DNA from: Streptomyces fructofermentans
Lineage (GTDB): Bacteria; Actinomycetota; Actinomycetes; Streptomycetales; Streptomycetaceae
Direction of reading: 5' to 3'
Length of the DNA: 64,000 bases
Assembly (NCBI RefSeq): GCF_014651055.1
Contig: NZ_BMWD01000020.1
Coordinates: 62,001-126,000 of the forward strand
Position numbers and translations under genes: made by a program. The notes under the pieces are model-generated. The model had not been told where the DNA came from. It saw nothing but the letters and a program-made list of their open reading frames with translations, and searched no databases. Shown in pieces: positions 16,089 through 25,187 of the stretch. Numbering within the stretch: position 1 is the stretch's first letter; the number at the start of each line of letters is the position of its first letter.

Positions 16089-17177
16089 GTGAAGCCGTCC
16101 ATCTGCCTCTGCATGATCGTCAAGAACGAGGCGAAGGTCATCGAACGATGCCTCGCCTCCGTACGGGACCTGATCGACACCTGGGTCATCTCCGACACCG
16201 GGTCGACGGACGGCACCCAGGACCTGGTCCGTGCCGCGCTGGAGGGCGTCCCCGGGGAACTCCGGGAGGAGCCGTGGGTCGACTTCGGGCACAACCGCAG
16301 CCTGAACATCGGGCACGCCCGGGACAGGGCGGACTACCTGCTCCTGCTCGACGCCGACCACGTCCTGCGCCGTGAGGGCCCCCTCCCGCCGCTCACCGCC
16401 GACGCGTACATGATCCGCCACGAGGGGACGACCGAGTACCGCATCAAGCGGCTGGTCCGCGGCGGTCTGCCCTGGCGGTACGAGGGCGTCACGCACGAGT
16501 ACCTCACCGCCGACCGCGACCACGGCCAGGAGAACCTGGACGCCCTGGTCGTCGAGGACTTCGCCGACGGCGGCTCCCGGCACGACAAGTTCGAACGGGA
16601 CGCCCGACTGCTCAGGGCCGAGCTGGAGCGGGACCCCGGCAACCCCCGGACCGTCTTCTACCTCGCGCAGACCCTGCGCGACATGGGCCGCACCGCGGAG
16701 GCGATCGACCTCTACGAGCGCCGTGCCGCGATGGGCGGCTGGCAGGAGGAGGTGTACTACGCGCTCCTCCAGTCCGGTGTCCTGCGCGCCGAGTCGGCGC
16801 CCGGGGAGGGCGGCGGGCAGTGGCCGGCCGCCCTGGACGCCCTGACCCGCGCCTGGGAGGCGCGCCCGGCGCGGTTGGAGGCCTGCTACGAACTCGCCTC
16901 CCGGCTGCGCCGCGACCGCCGCCACCACGCGGCGCACGCCGTGGTGCGCGCCGGGCTCGACCAGGAGCCCCCGGACGACCTGCTGTTCGTGCAGCCGTGG
17001 GTGTACCGGTGGGGCCTGCTGTTCGAGTTCTCGATCACGTCCTACTGGACCGGCGACCCGGAGGCCTCGCTCCGGGCCTGCGACCGGCTGCTGTCGATGC
17101 CGGACCTGCCGGAGGCCCACCGGCGCCAGACGGTCACCAACCGGGAGTTCGCGGAAAAGCTGCTGAAAGCCCGCTGA
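16089..17177 (+). CDS. family 2 glycosyltransferase with TPR-like C-terminus
   Basis: 362 aa. The GT-A domain occupies residues 1-~200: SICLCMIVKNEAKVIERCL start motif, SDTGSTDGTQ nucleotide-binding loop, and LLLLDADHV giving the DXD-type metal site. The C-terminal ~160 residues are helical tetratricopeptide-like repeats (RTVFYLAQTLRDMGRTAEAIDLYERRA). This GT2-TPR fusion is common in bacteria and modifies peptides, proteins or cell-surface glycans; acceptor unknown. GTG 16089 is chosen for the family N-terminus, with GGGAG about 10 nt upstream. No other glycan genes are adjacent. Cytoplasmic, no membrane segment. Confidence 0.88.
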   Translation: MKPSICLCMIVKNEAKVIERCLASVRDLIDTWVISDTGSTDGTQDLVRAALEGVPGELREEPWVDFGHNRSLNIGHARDRADYLLLLDADHVLRREGPLPPLTADAYMIRHEGTTEYRIKRLVRGGLPWRYEGVTHEYLTADRDHGQENLDALVVEDFADGGSRHDKFERDARLLRAELERDPGNPRTVFYLAQTLRDMGRTAEAIDLYERRAAMGGWQEEVYYALLQSGVLRAESAPGEGGGQWPAALDALTRAWEARPARLEACYELASRLRRDRRHHAAHAVVRAGLDQEPPDDLLFVQPWVYRWGLLFEFSITSYWTGDPEASLRACDRLLSMPDLPEAHRRQTVTNREFAEKLLKAR

Positions 17178-17257
17178 CCGGCGCACTTCCGTCCCGGAGC
17201 GCCCTCGTCGAGGGCCCCGGCTATGGCGTGGGCACGGTTCATCCGTATGGTTTCGCC

Positions 17258-17734
17258 ATGGCAGTCCCCGAGGTCGTTCCGATCGTCTATGAACCGCGCC
17301 ACCGCACCCAGGCCATCGGCCACTACGCGGAGGGCCAGTTCCTGGGCTCGGTCACGTACGCCTTCCCCGAAGGGTTCCGTCCCGACGACGGCTGGGAGGA
17401 GCACAAGCGGCTCTTCACCGTGCTCCACACCTTCGACTCCGAGGGCCGCCACCGGGACTCCGAGATCTGGTGCGCAGGGACCTGGGCGGAGCAGCAGCGC
17501 ACCCCGGAGGGCCCGGACTCGGTCCTCGCCCAGGCCCAGGCGCATCTGGCGAAGCTCCTGAGGAGCCTGCCCCGGCGCCGCTACACCGACATCGCCGTCC
17601 GGCCCTTCCAGCTCACCGTCGACGGCGTGCTCTTCGGGATGCTGACCGGCGAGGACGAGGGCGAGCCCTGGGCCGAGCTGTACCCGGACCGGCTGGGCTT
17701 CGGCCCGCCCTGGGACGGCACGTACGACACCTGA
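17258..17734 (+). CDS. hypothetical protein
   Basis: 158-aa soluble, acidic protein with no recognised motif. Tryptophans and glycine-proline turns are frequent (WCAGTWAEQQ, LYPDRLGFGPPWDGTYD), and the middle (~70-115) is probably helical. It looks like a conserved Streptomyces core protein. The ATG at 17258 lies 6 nt after TATGGT (17246-17251), a possible -10 for a leaderless mRNA; there is no Shine-Dalgarno. It follows the glycosyltransferase by 80 bp and ends at a strong palindromic terminator. Confidence 0.75.
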   Translation: MAVPEVVPIVYEPRHRTQAIGHYAEGQFLGSVTYAFPEGFRPDDGWEEHKRLFTVLHTFDSEGRHRDSEIWCAGTWAEQQRTPEGPDSVLAQAQAHLAKLLRSLPRRRYTDIAVRPFQLTVDGVLFGMLTGEDEGEPWAELYPDRLGFGPPWDGTYDT

Positions 17735-17849
17735 GCCGCGCCGCGATCGGCCCGCCCGCGGCGTGACGTGACGTGCTCGACGGCCCCGCCGGACTCCGCG
17801 CCGGGCAGGACGTCCGCACACCCGCGGTCCTCCGGCGCCGCACGCAACG

Positions 17850-17885
17850 GAACGGCCCGGAACCGACGTCGGTTCCGGGCCGTTC
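17850..17885. terminator. bidirectional terminator, perfect 36-bp palindrome
   Basis: Perfect palindrome (17850-17867 with 17868-17885) between the convergent 17258 gene and aspS. The centre GACGTC would open to form the loop. Confidence 0.88.
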
Positions 17886-17911
17886 GGGTCCGTCGGGGTC
17901 TGCCGCGGGAG

Positions 17912-19675
17912 CTACTTGGGCTGCGGCTTGCGCACCGAGAGGCTCAGCTCGCGCAGCCGCGTCTCGTCCAGCTCCGTGGGCGCGCCCATCATCAGGTCCT
18001 GCGCGTTGCCGTTCAGCGGGAACGCGATGGTCTCCCGGATGTTCGGCTCGTCGGCCAGGAGCATGACGATGCGGTCCACGCCCGGGGCGATCCCGCCGTG
18101 CGGCGGGGCGCCGAAGCGGAAGGCGCGGAGCATGCCCGCGAACTGCTCCTCGACGGTCTCACGGTCGTAGCCCGCGATCTCGAAGGCCTTGAGCATGATG
18201 TCGGGCTCGTGGTTCCGGATGGCGCCGGAGGACAGCTCGACACCGTTGCAGACGATGTCGTACTGCCAGCCCAGGATGTCCAGCGGGTCCTGGCTCTCCA
18301 GAGCCTCCAGACCGCCCTGCGGCATCGAGAACGGGTTGTGCGAGAAGTCGATCCGGCCGGTCTCCTCGTCCTTCTCGTACATCGGGAAGTCGACGATCCA
18401 GCAGAAGCGGAAGACGTTCTCCTCGAACTGGCCGGCGCGCTTGGCCGCCTCGACCCGGACCGCGCCCATGATCTTCGAGACCTCGTCGAACTCGCCCGCG
18501 CCGAAGAACACCGCGTGTCCGGCCGCCAGCGCGAGGCGCTTGGTCAGCTCCGCCACGTTCTCCTCGGTGAGGAACTTGGCGATCGGGCCCGTGAGCGAGC
18601 CGTCCTCCGCCACGCGCACCCAGGCCAGGCCCTTGGCGCCCTGCGAGACCGCGAAGTCGCCGAGCTGGTCGAAGAACTTGCGGGGCTGCGCGGACACGTC
18701 CGGCACCGCGAGGGCGCGCACGTGCTTGCCCGCGAAGGCCTTGAACTCCGAGCCCTCGAACACGTCGGTGATGTCGACGAGTTCCAGCCGGGCCCGCAGG
18801 TCGGGCTTGTCGGAGCCGTACTTCAGCATCGACTCGCGGAACGGGATGCGCGGGAACGGCGAGGTGACGTTCCGCCCGCCGCCGAACTCCTCGAACAGCT
18901 CGGTCATGAGCTTCTCGATCGGCTGGAAGACGTCCTCCTGCTCGACGAACGACATCTCGACGTCGAGCTGGTAGAACTCGCCGGGCGAGCGGTCCGCGCG
19001 GGCGTCCTCGTCCCGGAAGCAGGGCGCGATCTGGAAGTACCGGTCGAAGCCCGAGATCATCAGCAGCTGCTTGAACTGCTGAGGGGCCTGCGGCAGCGCG
19101 TAGAACCTGCCGGGGTTGAGGCGCGAGGGCACGACGAAGTCGCGCGCGCCCTCGGGCGAGGTGGCGCTGAGGATCGGCGTCGCCATCTCGTTGAAGCCCA
19201 GCGCCGTCATCTTGTGGCGGATGGCCGAGATGACGGCCGTGCGCAGCAGGATGTTGCGGTGCATGCGCTCGCGGCGCAGGTCGAGGAAGCGGTACTCCAG
19301 GCGCCGCTCCTCGTTGACGCCGTCCTCGGCGTTGATCGTGAAGGGGAGCGGGGCGGCCGCGCCGAGCAGCTCGACCTCGCCGACCTCGACCTCGATCTCG
19401 CCGGAGGGGAGGTCCGGGTTCACGTTCTCCGCTCCGCGCGAGACGACCTTGCCGTCGACGCGGACCGTGGACTCCTTGGAGACCTTGTCGAGGGCCTCGT
19501 ACGCGGGGGTGCCGGGGCGGGCGACGAGCTGCGTGATGCCGTAGTGGTCGCGCAGATCGATGAAGAGGATGCCACCCAGGTCTCGGCGATTGTGCAGCCA
19601 GCCGCTCAGCCGGACGTCGGTGCCGACGTCAGAGGCGCGGAGCTCGCCGCAGGTGTGGGACCTGTACCGATGCAT
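17912..19675 (-). CDS. aspS: aspartate--tRNA(Asp/Asn) ligase
   Basis: 587-aa class II synthetase of the bacterial type. The N-terminal OB-fold anticodon domain (~1-110: GWLHNRRDLGGILFIDLRD) is followed by the catalytic core. Motif 2 is FRDEDARADRSPGEF, the flipping loop is LPQAPQQFKQLLM, a bacterial GAD insertion lies at ~290-410, and motif 3 is GIAPGVDRIVMLL. In actinomycetes with GatCAB this enzyme often also charges tRNA-Asn; the sequence alone does not settle that. Start ATG 19675. The parS site lies 34-47 bp upstream of the start codon. Confidence 0.97.
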   Translation of the reverse strand: MHRYRSHTCGELRASDVGTDVRLSGWLHNRRDLGGILFIDLRDHYGITQLVARPGTPAYEALDKVSKESTVRVDGKVVSRGAENVNPDLPSGEIEVEVGEVELLGAAAPLPFTINAEDGVNEERRLEYRFLDLRRERMHRNILLRTAVISAIRHKMTALGFNEMATPILSATSPEGARDFVVPSRLNPGRFYALPQAPQQFKQLLMISGFDRYFQIAPCFRDEDARADRSPGEFYQLDVEMSFVEQEDVFQPIEKLMTELFEEFGGGRNVTSPFPRIPFRESMLKYGSDKPDLRARLELVDITDVFEGSEFKAFAGKHVRALAVPDVSAQPRKFFDQLGDFAVSQGAKGLAWVRVAEDGSLTGPIAKFLTEENVAELTKRLALAAGHAVFFGAGEFDEVSKIMGAVRVEAAKRAGQFEENVFRFCWIVDFPMYEKDEETGRIDFSHNPFSMPQGGLEALESQDPLDILGWQYDIVCNGVELSSGAIRNHEPDIMLKAFEIAGYDRETVEEQFAGMLRAFRFGAPPHGGIAPGVDRIVMLLADEPNIRETIAFPLNGNAQDLMMGAPTELDETRLRELSLSVRKPQPK

Positions 19676-19708
19676 CGTCGTTCATCCAGTCTTCGCGTAT
19701 CGGGGTCT

Positions 19709-19722
19709 GTTTCACGTGAAAC
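19709..19722. other. parS: parS centromere site (ParB binding)
   Basis: GTTTCACGTGAAAC, the perfect 14-bp palindromic core of the bacterial parS consensus, with T before and T after. It lies in the 188-bp divergent region between aspS and the SpoIIE-type gene. In Streptomyces such sites cluster around oriC. Confidence 0.93.
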
Positions 19723-19863
19723 TCTCCCAAGCGTACCGGCCGCCCCGAGATCGCCGCCCGCAATGGGGCGGGCCGCGGCCGGACGGGGGCGCCGGCCGGG
19801 GGGTGCGGGACCCGCGACCGTTCTCGGTGGCAACCTTCGCGCACCTGTTCATACAGTGGGGCA

Positions 19864-22011
19864 ATGCGCATCGGTGATCCCCTCCCGCCCCTGGGGGATG
19901 TCCTCGCCAGTCTCGCCACCGGTCTGTGGAGGTGGGACGAGACCGCCGGGAAGATCACCCTCGACTCCGAGGCCGCCCGGCTGCTGGGCCTGCCCGCCGC
20001 GTCGGCCGTGGTCACGAAGACCGAGGTACGGGCCCGCTTCCACCCCGTCGACTGGAACGAGGTCGACGGCATCGTGCAGCTGGCCTTCGCCGAGGGCACC
20101 CTCGCCGAGGCACGGCTGCGGATCATGGACGACCGGGGCCGCGTGGTCCGTACCGTACGCAGCCGCTCCAAGCCGTCGATCGACCCGGACACCGGGGCGT
20201 ACGAGCTGATCGGCACCCTCCAGGAGGTCAGCGAGCAGCCGCCGGGCACCGCTTCGCGCACTCCCGTGACGGGCGACTGGCGGCGTTCGCGCGAGGCGTT
20301 CCTGCTGGACGCGGGCCGGGCGCTGGCCGAGGCGCGGTCCACGGAGGAGGTGCTGAGGGTCGCGGCCGGACTGTCGATGCCCGGCTTCTCGCCCGACGGG
20401 CTCGCGGTCTTCGGGGCCGAGGGCGACCGGCTGACGGTCGTCGGGCACCACGGGCACCAGCCGGGGGACGAGGGCCCGTTCGTGCAGATGCCGCTCGACA
20501 CCGACTACCCCGCCGCGGAGGTCGTCCGCACCGGCCGGGCGGTCTACCTGTCCTCGCCGGACGACTACCGCGGCCGCTATCCCGCCACCTGGCCGCTCGC
20601 CCAGCCCTTCGGACGCCAGTCCTGGGCGTTCCTCCCGCTCACGGTCGCGGGACGGACGATGGGCGCGTGGATGGCGGGCTTCACCTACCCGGTCACGTTC
20701 ACGCCCGACGAGCGCTCCGTACTGACGACGGTGGCGCGGATGCTGGCCCAGGCCCTCTCGCGGGCCGGTGTCGCCGAGTCCGAGCGGGAGCTGACGGACG
20801 GCCTCCAGCGCTCGATGCTGCCCACCCTGGGGCCGCGGATCCCCGGGATGAGCCTCGCCGCCCGGTACGTGCCGACGGGTGGCGGCCTCCAGGTCGGCGG
20901 CGACTGGTACGACATGATCCCGCTGCCGGGCGGCACGTCCGGCAGCCGCCCGGGTGCAGGCCGCTTCGCGCTGGTCATCGGCGACGTCCAGGGCCATGAC
21001 GTCCGCGCCGCGGGGCTGATGGGCCAGCTCAGGATCGCGCTGCGGGCCTACGCCTCCGAGGGCCACCGGCCCGACGCGGTCCTCTCGCGCGCCTCGCGCT
21101 TCCTGTACGGCATCACGTACGCCGACGACGAGGCCGCGGGCGCCGACCTGCGGTTCGCGACCTGCCTGTACGTCGAGGTGGACCCGGAGAGCGGGGTCCT
21201 GGAGATCGCCAGGGCCGGGCATCCGGACCCGGCGATACGCATGGCCGACGGGACCGTGCTCTCCCGGCCGACCGCGGGCGGACTGCCGCTCGGCATCGAC
21301 CCCGACGCCGACTACCCGACGACCCGGCTGGTGCTGGAGCGGGGCGAGACCCTGCTGCTCTGCACGGACGGCCTCATCGAGACCGGCGGCCACGACCTGG
21401 ACACCGGCTGGCAGCGCGTCCGCGCCACCCTGGAGAACCACGAAGGCGACCTGGAGTCGCTCGCCGACGCGCTGGTCCAGGCCGTGCACGGGCCCTCCTC
21501 GCACCACACGACCGGACCGCTCGTGGACCGCCGCGAGGACGACATCGCGGTACTGCTGCTGTGCCGGGCGGGGGAGAGCCGCGGCGACACGGTGACCGAA
21601 CAGCCCTCCGTACGGCGGACCGTGCTGACCGTCGCGCAGGCGGAGCCGCAGCGGGTCGCGGGTGCCCGGCAGCAGCTGCGCGAGTTCCTGCACGACTGGT
21701 CCTGCGACGAGCAGGTCGACTCGGCGGTGCTGCTCGTCTCCGAGATGGTCACGAACGTGCTCGTCCACACGGACGCGGACGCGCTGCTCGTCGCCGAGGT
21801 GACGGGCGGGGCCGGCGGCAGGCGGCTGCGCGTCCAGGTCACCGACCGGAGCGACGACCTGCCGCACCGGCGGCATCCCGGCGAACTCGCGTCCTCCGGC
21901 CGGGGCCTGGTGCTGATGGAGCTGCTCGCGGACGGGTGGGGCGTCGATCCCAGGGGCGAGGGCAAGAGCATCTGGTTCGAACTCGGCGAGGCGGCGTCCG
22001 CGGACGCGTAG
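19864..22011 (+). CDS. PAS-GAF-SpoIIE phosphatase with C-terminal HATPase domain
   Basis: 715-aa putative anti-sigma-factor control protein. Domains in order are PAS (~1-115, LWRWDETAGKITLDSEAARLLG), GAF (~145-300), PP2C/SpoIIE Ser phosphatase (~320-560) and an RsbW/SpoIIAB-like ATPase (~580-710). The phosphatase shows DWYD, GDVQGHD and CTDGLIE; the ATPase shows SEMVTNVLVHT for the N box and SSGRGLVLM for the G box. The family dephosphorylates anti-anti-sigma factors and can also phosphorylate them; partners are not encoded nearby. The ATG lies 6 nt after TACAGT (19852-19857), suggesting a leaderless transcript. Divergent from aspS across a parS site. Confidence 0.92.
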   Translation: MRIGDPLPPLGDVLASLATGLWRWDETAGKITLDSEAARLLGLPAASAVVTKTEVRARFHPVDWNEVDGIVQLAFAEGTLAEARLRIMDDRGRVVRTVRSRSKPSIDPDTGAYELIGTLQEVSEQPPGTASRTPVTGDWRRSREAFLLDAGRALAEARSTEEVLRVAAGLSMPGFSPDGLAVFGAEGDRLTVVGHHGHQPGDEGPFVQMPLDTDYPAAEVVRTGRAVYLSSPDDYRGRYPATWPLAQPFGRQSWAFLPLTVAGRTMGAWMAGFTYPVTFTPDERSVLTTVARMLAQALSRAGVAESERELTDGLQRSMLPTLGPRIPGMSLAARYVPTGGGLQVGGDWYDMIPLPGGTSGSRPGAGRFALVIGDVQGHDVRAAGLMGQLRIALRAYASEGHRPDAVLSRASRFLYGITYADDEAAGADLRFATCLYVEVDPESGVLEIARAGHPDPAIRMADGTVLSRPTAGGLPLGIDPDADYPTTRLVLERGETLLLCTDGLIETGGHDLDTGWQRVRATLENHEGDLESLADALVQAVHGPSSHHTTGPLVDRREDDIAVLLLCRAGESRGDTVTEQPSVRRTVLTVAQAEPQRVAGARQQLREFLHDWSCDEQVDSAVLLVSEMVTNVLVHTDADALLVAEVTGGAGGRRLRVQVTDRSDDLPHRRHPGELASSGRGLVLMELLADGWGVDPRGEGKSIWFELGEAASADA

Positions 22012-22297
22012 CCCGGCCCCACGCGGACGCCGGCCCCCGACGCGCCCGCGGCGACCACCGCCCAGGTCCCCGGGCGGCCGCCCGGGGTACGGGGCCGGGC
22101 AGCGGCCGACGGTGCCGGGAGCACCCGAGGGCGGGACCTGAGGACGGGAGGGCCCCGGGGGCAGCAGGGCTTCGGGGAGAGGGACCGCGGGTCCCGGCCG
22201 AGCAGGCGTGCGGCGGGGCGGCGCCCCGGGGGCGCGGCACGACGGCATCCGCGGGGCCCCGTCCCGGCCGGCGCGACCGTGGGCGATGATGCGCCCC

Positions 22298-23662
22298 ATG
22301 GCCGCCATCACTGAGATACCCGGGCCCAAGGGCCTTCCCCTGCTCGGCTCGGCGCTCGACCTCCAGCGCGACGCCCTGGGCACCTTCCTGCGGGTCCGGC
22401 GCGAACACGGCGACGTGGTACGGCTGTCCGCCGGTCCGCCGGGCCTGCGCACCGTGCTCCACTGCGTCTTCTCCGCGGAGGGCGCCCAGCAGGTACTGGC
22501 CACGCAGGCGGCCAACTTCCGCAAGGACAACCGCTTCTACGAGGAGCTGCGGCTGTCCGCCGGCAACGGCCTGCTCACCAGCCAGGACGAGGACTACCAG
22601 CGCCAGCGCCGCCTGATCCAGCCGCTGTTCACCAAGCGCCAGGTCGACGGCTACGCCGCCGCGGTGACGCGGGAGGCGGACGGCACCGTGGAGCGCTGGC
22701 GGGACGCGCCCGGCGGCGTGGTCGACGTCGTGCGGGAGATGGACAGGCTCGCGCTGCGCACGGTCTCCCGCATCCTCTTCGGCGCCGACGTCGAGGCCGC
22801 CGTCGACGTCGTGCACGACAACTTCCCCGTCGTGAGCGCGTACGTGACCCGGCGCGGGTACTCCCCGGTCAGCCCGCCGCGGTCCTGGCCGCTGCCCGCC
22901 AACCGACGGGCCGCGGCGGCGGCGCGCGCGGTGTACGCGGTCTGCGACCGGATCATCGCGGAGCGCCGGGCGGCTCCGGAGGGCTCCGCCGAGGGCGACG
23001 ACCTGCTCTCCCTGCTGTCCCGCGCGGGCAGCGAGCAGGACGGCCGCCTCGACGCCGCCGAACTCCGCGACCAGGTGCTCGTCTTCCTTCTCGCGGGCCA
23101 CGAGACGACGGCGACCTCCATGGCGTTCGCGCTGCACCTGCTGGCCCGCCATCCGAGGGAGCAGGAGCGCGCCCGCGCGGAGGCAGACCGGCTGCCGTCC
23201 GGGCGGGCGCCCTCGGCCGCCGACCTCGACGCGCTCCCGTACCTGACGCGCGTGCTGAAGGAGGCCATGCGGCTGTACCCGGCGGCCCCCGTGATCGGCC
23301 GCCGTTCCGTCGCGGCCGCGGAGGTGGACGGCCGTCCGATCCCGGCGGGCGCGGACGTCGTGGTCCTGCCGTGGGTCACCCACCGGCACCCCGGTCTGTG
23401 GGACGACCCGGAGAGCTTCGACCCGGACCGCTTCACCCCCGAGCGGGAGGCGGCCCGCCACCGCTACGCCTGGTTCCCCTTCGGCGGCGGCCCGCGCGCC
23501 TGCATCGGCCGGCACTTCTCGATGCTGGAGTCGGTACTGGCCGTCGCGGCGCTGCTGCGCTCGTACGAGCTGGAGGCGGTGGACACCGAGGTGCCCGTGA
23601 CGGCCGGGATCACGCTCCTGGCGACGGGGCCCGCCCGGGTCCGCCTGCGGGCCCGCGGCTGA
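22298..23662 (+). CDS. cytochrome P450
   Basis: 454-aa heme monooxygenase (numbering from ATG 22298). The I-helix oxygen-binding motif is AGHETTATS, the ExxR motif is EAMR near 320, and the heme loop FPFGGGPRACIGRHFS gives the axial cysteine C402. The N-terminus TEIPGPKGLPLLGSALDLQRD and the loop resemble the CYP102/CYP4-like group more than the usual CYP105-type FGxGxHxCLG. That hints at fatty-acid or other hydrophobic substrates, which is inference. In-frame ATGs at 22286 and 22289 are alternatives; none has a clear Shine-Dalgarno. No ferredoxin or reductase gene is adjacent. Confidence 0.93.
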   Translation: MAAITEIPGPKGLPLLGSALDLQRDALGTFLRVRREHGDVVRLSAGPPGLRTVLHCVFSAEGAQQVLATQAANFRKDNRFYEELRLSAGNGLLTSQDEDYQRQRRLIQPLFTKRQVDGYAAAVTREADGTVERWRDAPGGVVDVVREMDRLALRTVSRILFGADVEAAVDVVHDNFPVVSAYVTRRGYSPVSPPRSWPLPANRRAAAAARAVYAVCDRIIAERRAAPEGSAEGDDLLSLLSRAGSEQDGRLDAAELRDQVLVFLLAGHETTATSMAFALHLLARHPREQERARAEADRLPSGRAPSAADLDALPYLTRVLKEAMRLYPAAPVIGRRSVAAAEVDGRPIPAGADVVVLPWVTHRHPGLWDDPESFDPDRFTPEREAARHRYAWFPFGGGPRACIGRHFSMLESVLAVAALLRSYELEAVDTEVPVTAGITLLATGPARVRLRARG

Positions 23663-23680
23663 CCGGCGCCCCCTCGACGG

Positions 23681-23717
23681 CGAGAGGGCCCCGTCCGTGC
23701 CGGACGGGGCCCTCTCG
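23681..23717. terminator. bidirectional terminator
   Basis: Perfect 16-bp stem (23681-23696 with 23702-23717), 5-nt loop, between the convergent P450 and pirin genes. Confidence 0.9.
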
Positions 23718-23733
23718 TGGTGCCGGACGGGTC

Positions 23734-24507
23734 CTACAGCCCGCCCTCGGACATCCCGTGGACGGCCGGGACCGTGCCCAGGCGGCCCTTCTGGAAGTCG
23801 TCGAAGGCCTGCTGCAGCTCCTCGCGGGTGTTCATCACGAACGGCCCGTAGTGCGCCATCGGCTCCCGGATCGGCCGGCCGCCGAGGATGACGACCTCCA
23901 GGTCCGGGGTGTTCGAGTCCTGCTGCTCGTCCGCCCGGACGGTCAGCGAGGAGCCCGCCCCGAAGACGGCGGTCTGGCCGGTGCGCACCGGCCGCCGGTC
24001 CGCGCCGACACTGCCGCGGCCCGCCATCACGTACGCGAGGGCGTTGAAGTCCTCGCGCCACGGGAGCGTCAGCTCGGCGCCCGGCGCCACGGTCGCGTGG
24101 ATCATGGTGATCGGGGTGTGCGTGATGCCGGGGCCCTCGTGGCCGTCCAGCTCACCGGCGATGACGCGCAGCAGCGCGCCGCCGTCGGGGGTGGACAGGA
24201 GCTGGACCTGGCCGCCGCGGATGTCCTGGTAGCGGGGCGCCATCATCTTGTCCTTGGCCGGCAGGTTCACCCACAGCTGGAGTCCGTGGAAGAGACCGCC
24301 CGACACGACGAGCGACTCCGGCGGGGCCTCGATGTGGAGCAGGCCGCTTCCGGCCGTCATCCACTGGGTGTCACCGTTCGTGATCGTCCCGCCACCGCCG
24401 TTGGAGTCCTGGTGGTCGAAGACTCCGTCGATCGGGCGGGCGACGGCCTCCGCCGACGCCGCCACACGGGGCAGGGTGAGCGGGTTCTCGACGGTCACTG
24501 CAGGCAT
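23734..24507 (-). CDS. pirin family protein with internal in-frame deletion
   Basis: 257-aa cupin-fold pirin; relatives are about 290-330 aa. Residues 1-25 (MPAVTVENPLTLPRV...) are a normal pirin start but run straight into IDGVFDHQDSN, which in relatives comes ~70 residues later. The missing block contains the HPHRGFETV motif carrying two of the four iron ligands (His56/His58 in human pirin). The second pair is kept in GLLHIEAP. The rest (GLQLWVNL, the PWREDFNALAYV C-cupin) is intact. AAGGAGGT precedes the ATG. Pirins are Fe-dependent redox or regulatory proteins, some with quercetinase activity; this one probably cannot bind metal normally. The frame is uninterrupted, so I call it CDS, not pseudogene. 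Confidence 0.88.
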   Translation of the reverse strand: MPAVTVENPLTLPRVAASAEAVARPIDGVFDHQDSNGGGGTITNGDTQWMTAGSGLLHIEAPPESLVVSGGLFHGLQLWVNLPAKDKMMAPRYQDIRGGQVQLLSTPDGGALLRVIAGELDGHEGPGITHTPITMIHATVAPGAELTLPWREDFNALAYVMAGRGSVGADRRPVRTGQTAVFGAGSSLTVRADEQQDSNTPDLEVVILGGRPIREPMAHYGPFVMNTREELQQAFDDFQKGRLGTVPAVHGMSEGGL

Positions 24508-24528
24508 GTCGGTACCTCCTTGTGCTCG

Positions 24529-24551
24529 AAGTTTAGTTGAACGTAGAACTT
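24529..24551. promoter_or_regulatory. AT-rich inverted repeat AAGTT-N13-AACTT upstream of pirin
   Basis: Unusually AT-rich island for this sequence, with arms at 24529-24533 and 24547-24551, 22-44 bp upstream of the pirin start codon. Probably promoter/operator; possible regulator type unknown. Confidence 0.45.
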
Positions 24552-24571
24552 TCTGCCACCGGGAACACAGA

Positions 24572-24599
24572 ACGCCCGGAGGGCATTCCCTCCGGGCGT
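24572..24599 (-). terminator. terminator of the SseB-like gene
   Basis: Perfect 12-bp stem (24572-24583 with 24588-24599), 4-nt loop, 85 bp after the SseB-like stop and upstream of pirin. Confidence 0.75.
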
Positions 24600-24683
24600 C
24601 CTTCTGTCGGGGTGCGCCGGCGTACGCGGCACGGGGACCCGCGGGCCCGCCGTCCGGTGATCGCGCGGGCGCCGGGACAGGGT

Positions 24684-25187
24684 CTAGCCGTACATCCGGC
24701 GCATCGCGAAGTCGACCATCTGTTCGACGGCCTTCGCGTCGAAGACGATGCGGTGGTCGCCCTCCATGTCGAGCACGAACCCGTACCCGGTGGGCAGCAG
24801 GTCGATCACCTCGGCCCCGGTGATCACGAAGTACTTGGACTCCTTGCCGGCGTACCGGCGCAGCTCCTTGAGCGAGGTGAACATGGGGATCACCGGCTGC
24901 TGCGTGTTGTGCAGCGCGAGGAAGCCGGGGTTGTCCCCCCGCGGGCAGTACACCTTGGAACCGGCGAAGACCTGCTGGAAGTCCTCGGGGGTGAGCGACC
25001 CCGTGGTGAAGGCGCGCACCGCGTCCACGAGCGAGGGCGGCGACGGCTCCGGGTAGAGCGGCGGCTGCTGCTGCTGGCCGTACCCGCCGACCCCGCCGAC
25101 CCCACCGGGCATCTGCTGCTGCGGCGGCGGCTGGGGCTGCGCGTACTGCTGCTGCCCCGGTCCCACGTTCTGGTCATAGCCGTACAT
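24684..25187 (-). CDS. SseB-like protein with Gln/Pro-rich N-terminus
   Basis: 167 aa. Residues 1-~58 are a low-complexity tail rich in Q, P, G and Y (MYGYDQNVGPGQQQY...). The SseB N-terminal domain fold covers ~60-160, with VYCPRGDNPGFLALH, IPMFTSLKELRRY and a terminal DFAMRRMYG. The family name comes from enhanced serine sensitivity in E. coli; in Streptomyces relatives the molecular role is unknown. Start ATG 25187 follows TAGGCT (25200-25195 on this strand) by 7 nt with no Shine-Dalgarno, so leaderless. The longer frame up to 25301 is not family-like. Confidence 0.85.
   Translation of the reverse strand: MYGYDQNVGPGQQQYAQPQPPPQQQMPGGVGGVGGYGQQQQPPLYPEPSPPSLVDAVRAFTTGSLTPEDFQQVFAGSKVYCPRGDNPGFLALHNTQQPVIPMFTSLKELRRYAGKESKYFVITGAEVIDLLPTGYGFVLDMEGDHRIVFDAKAVEQMVDFAMRRMYG

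Noticed and set aside
23911..23920. GTTCGAGTCC resembling a tRNA T-loop
   Set aside because: Lies inside the pirin coding sequence and no acceptor, D or anticodon stems can be built around it.
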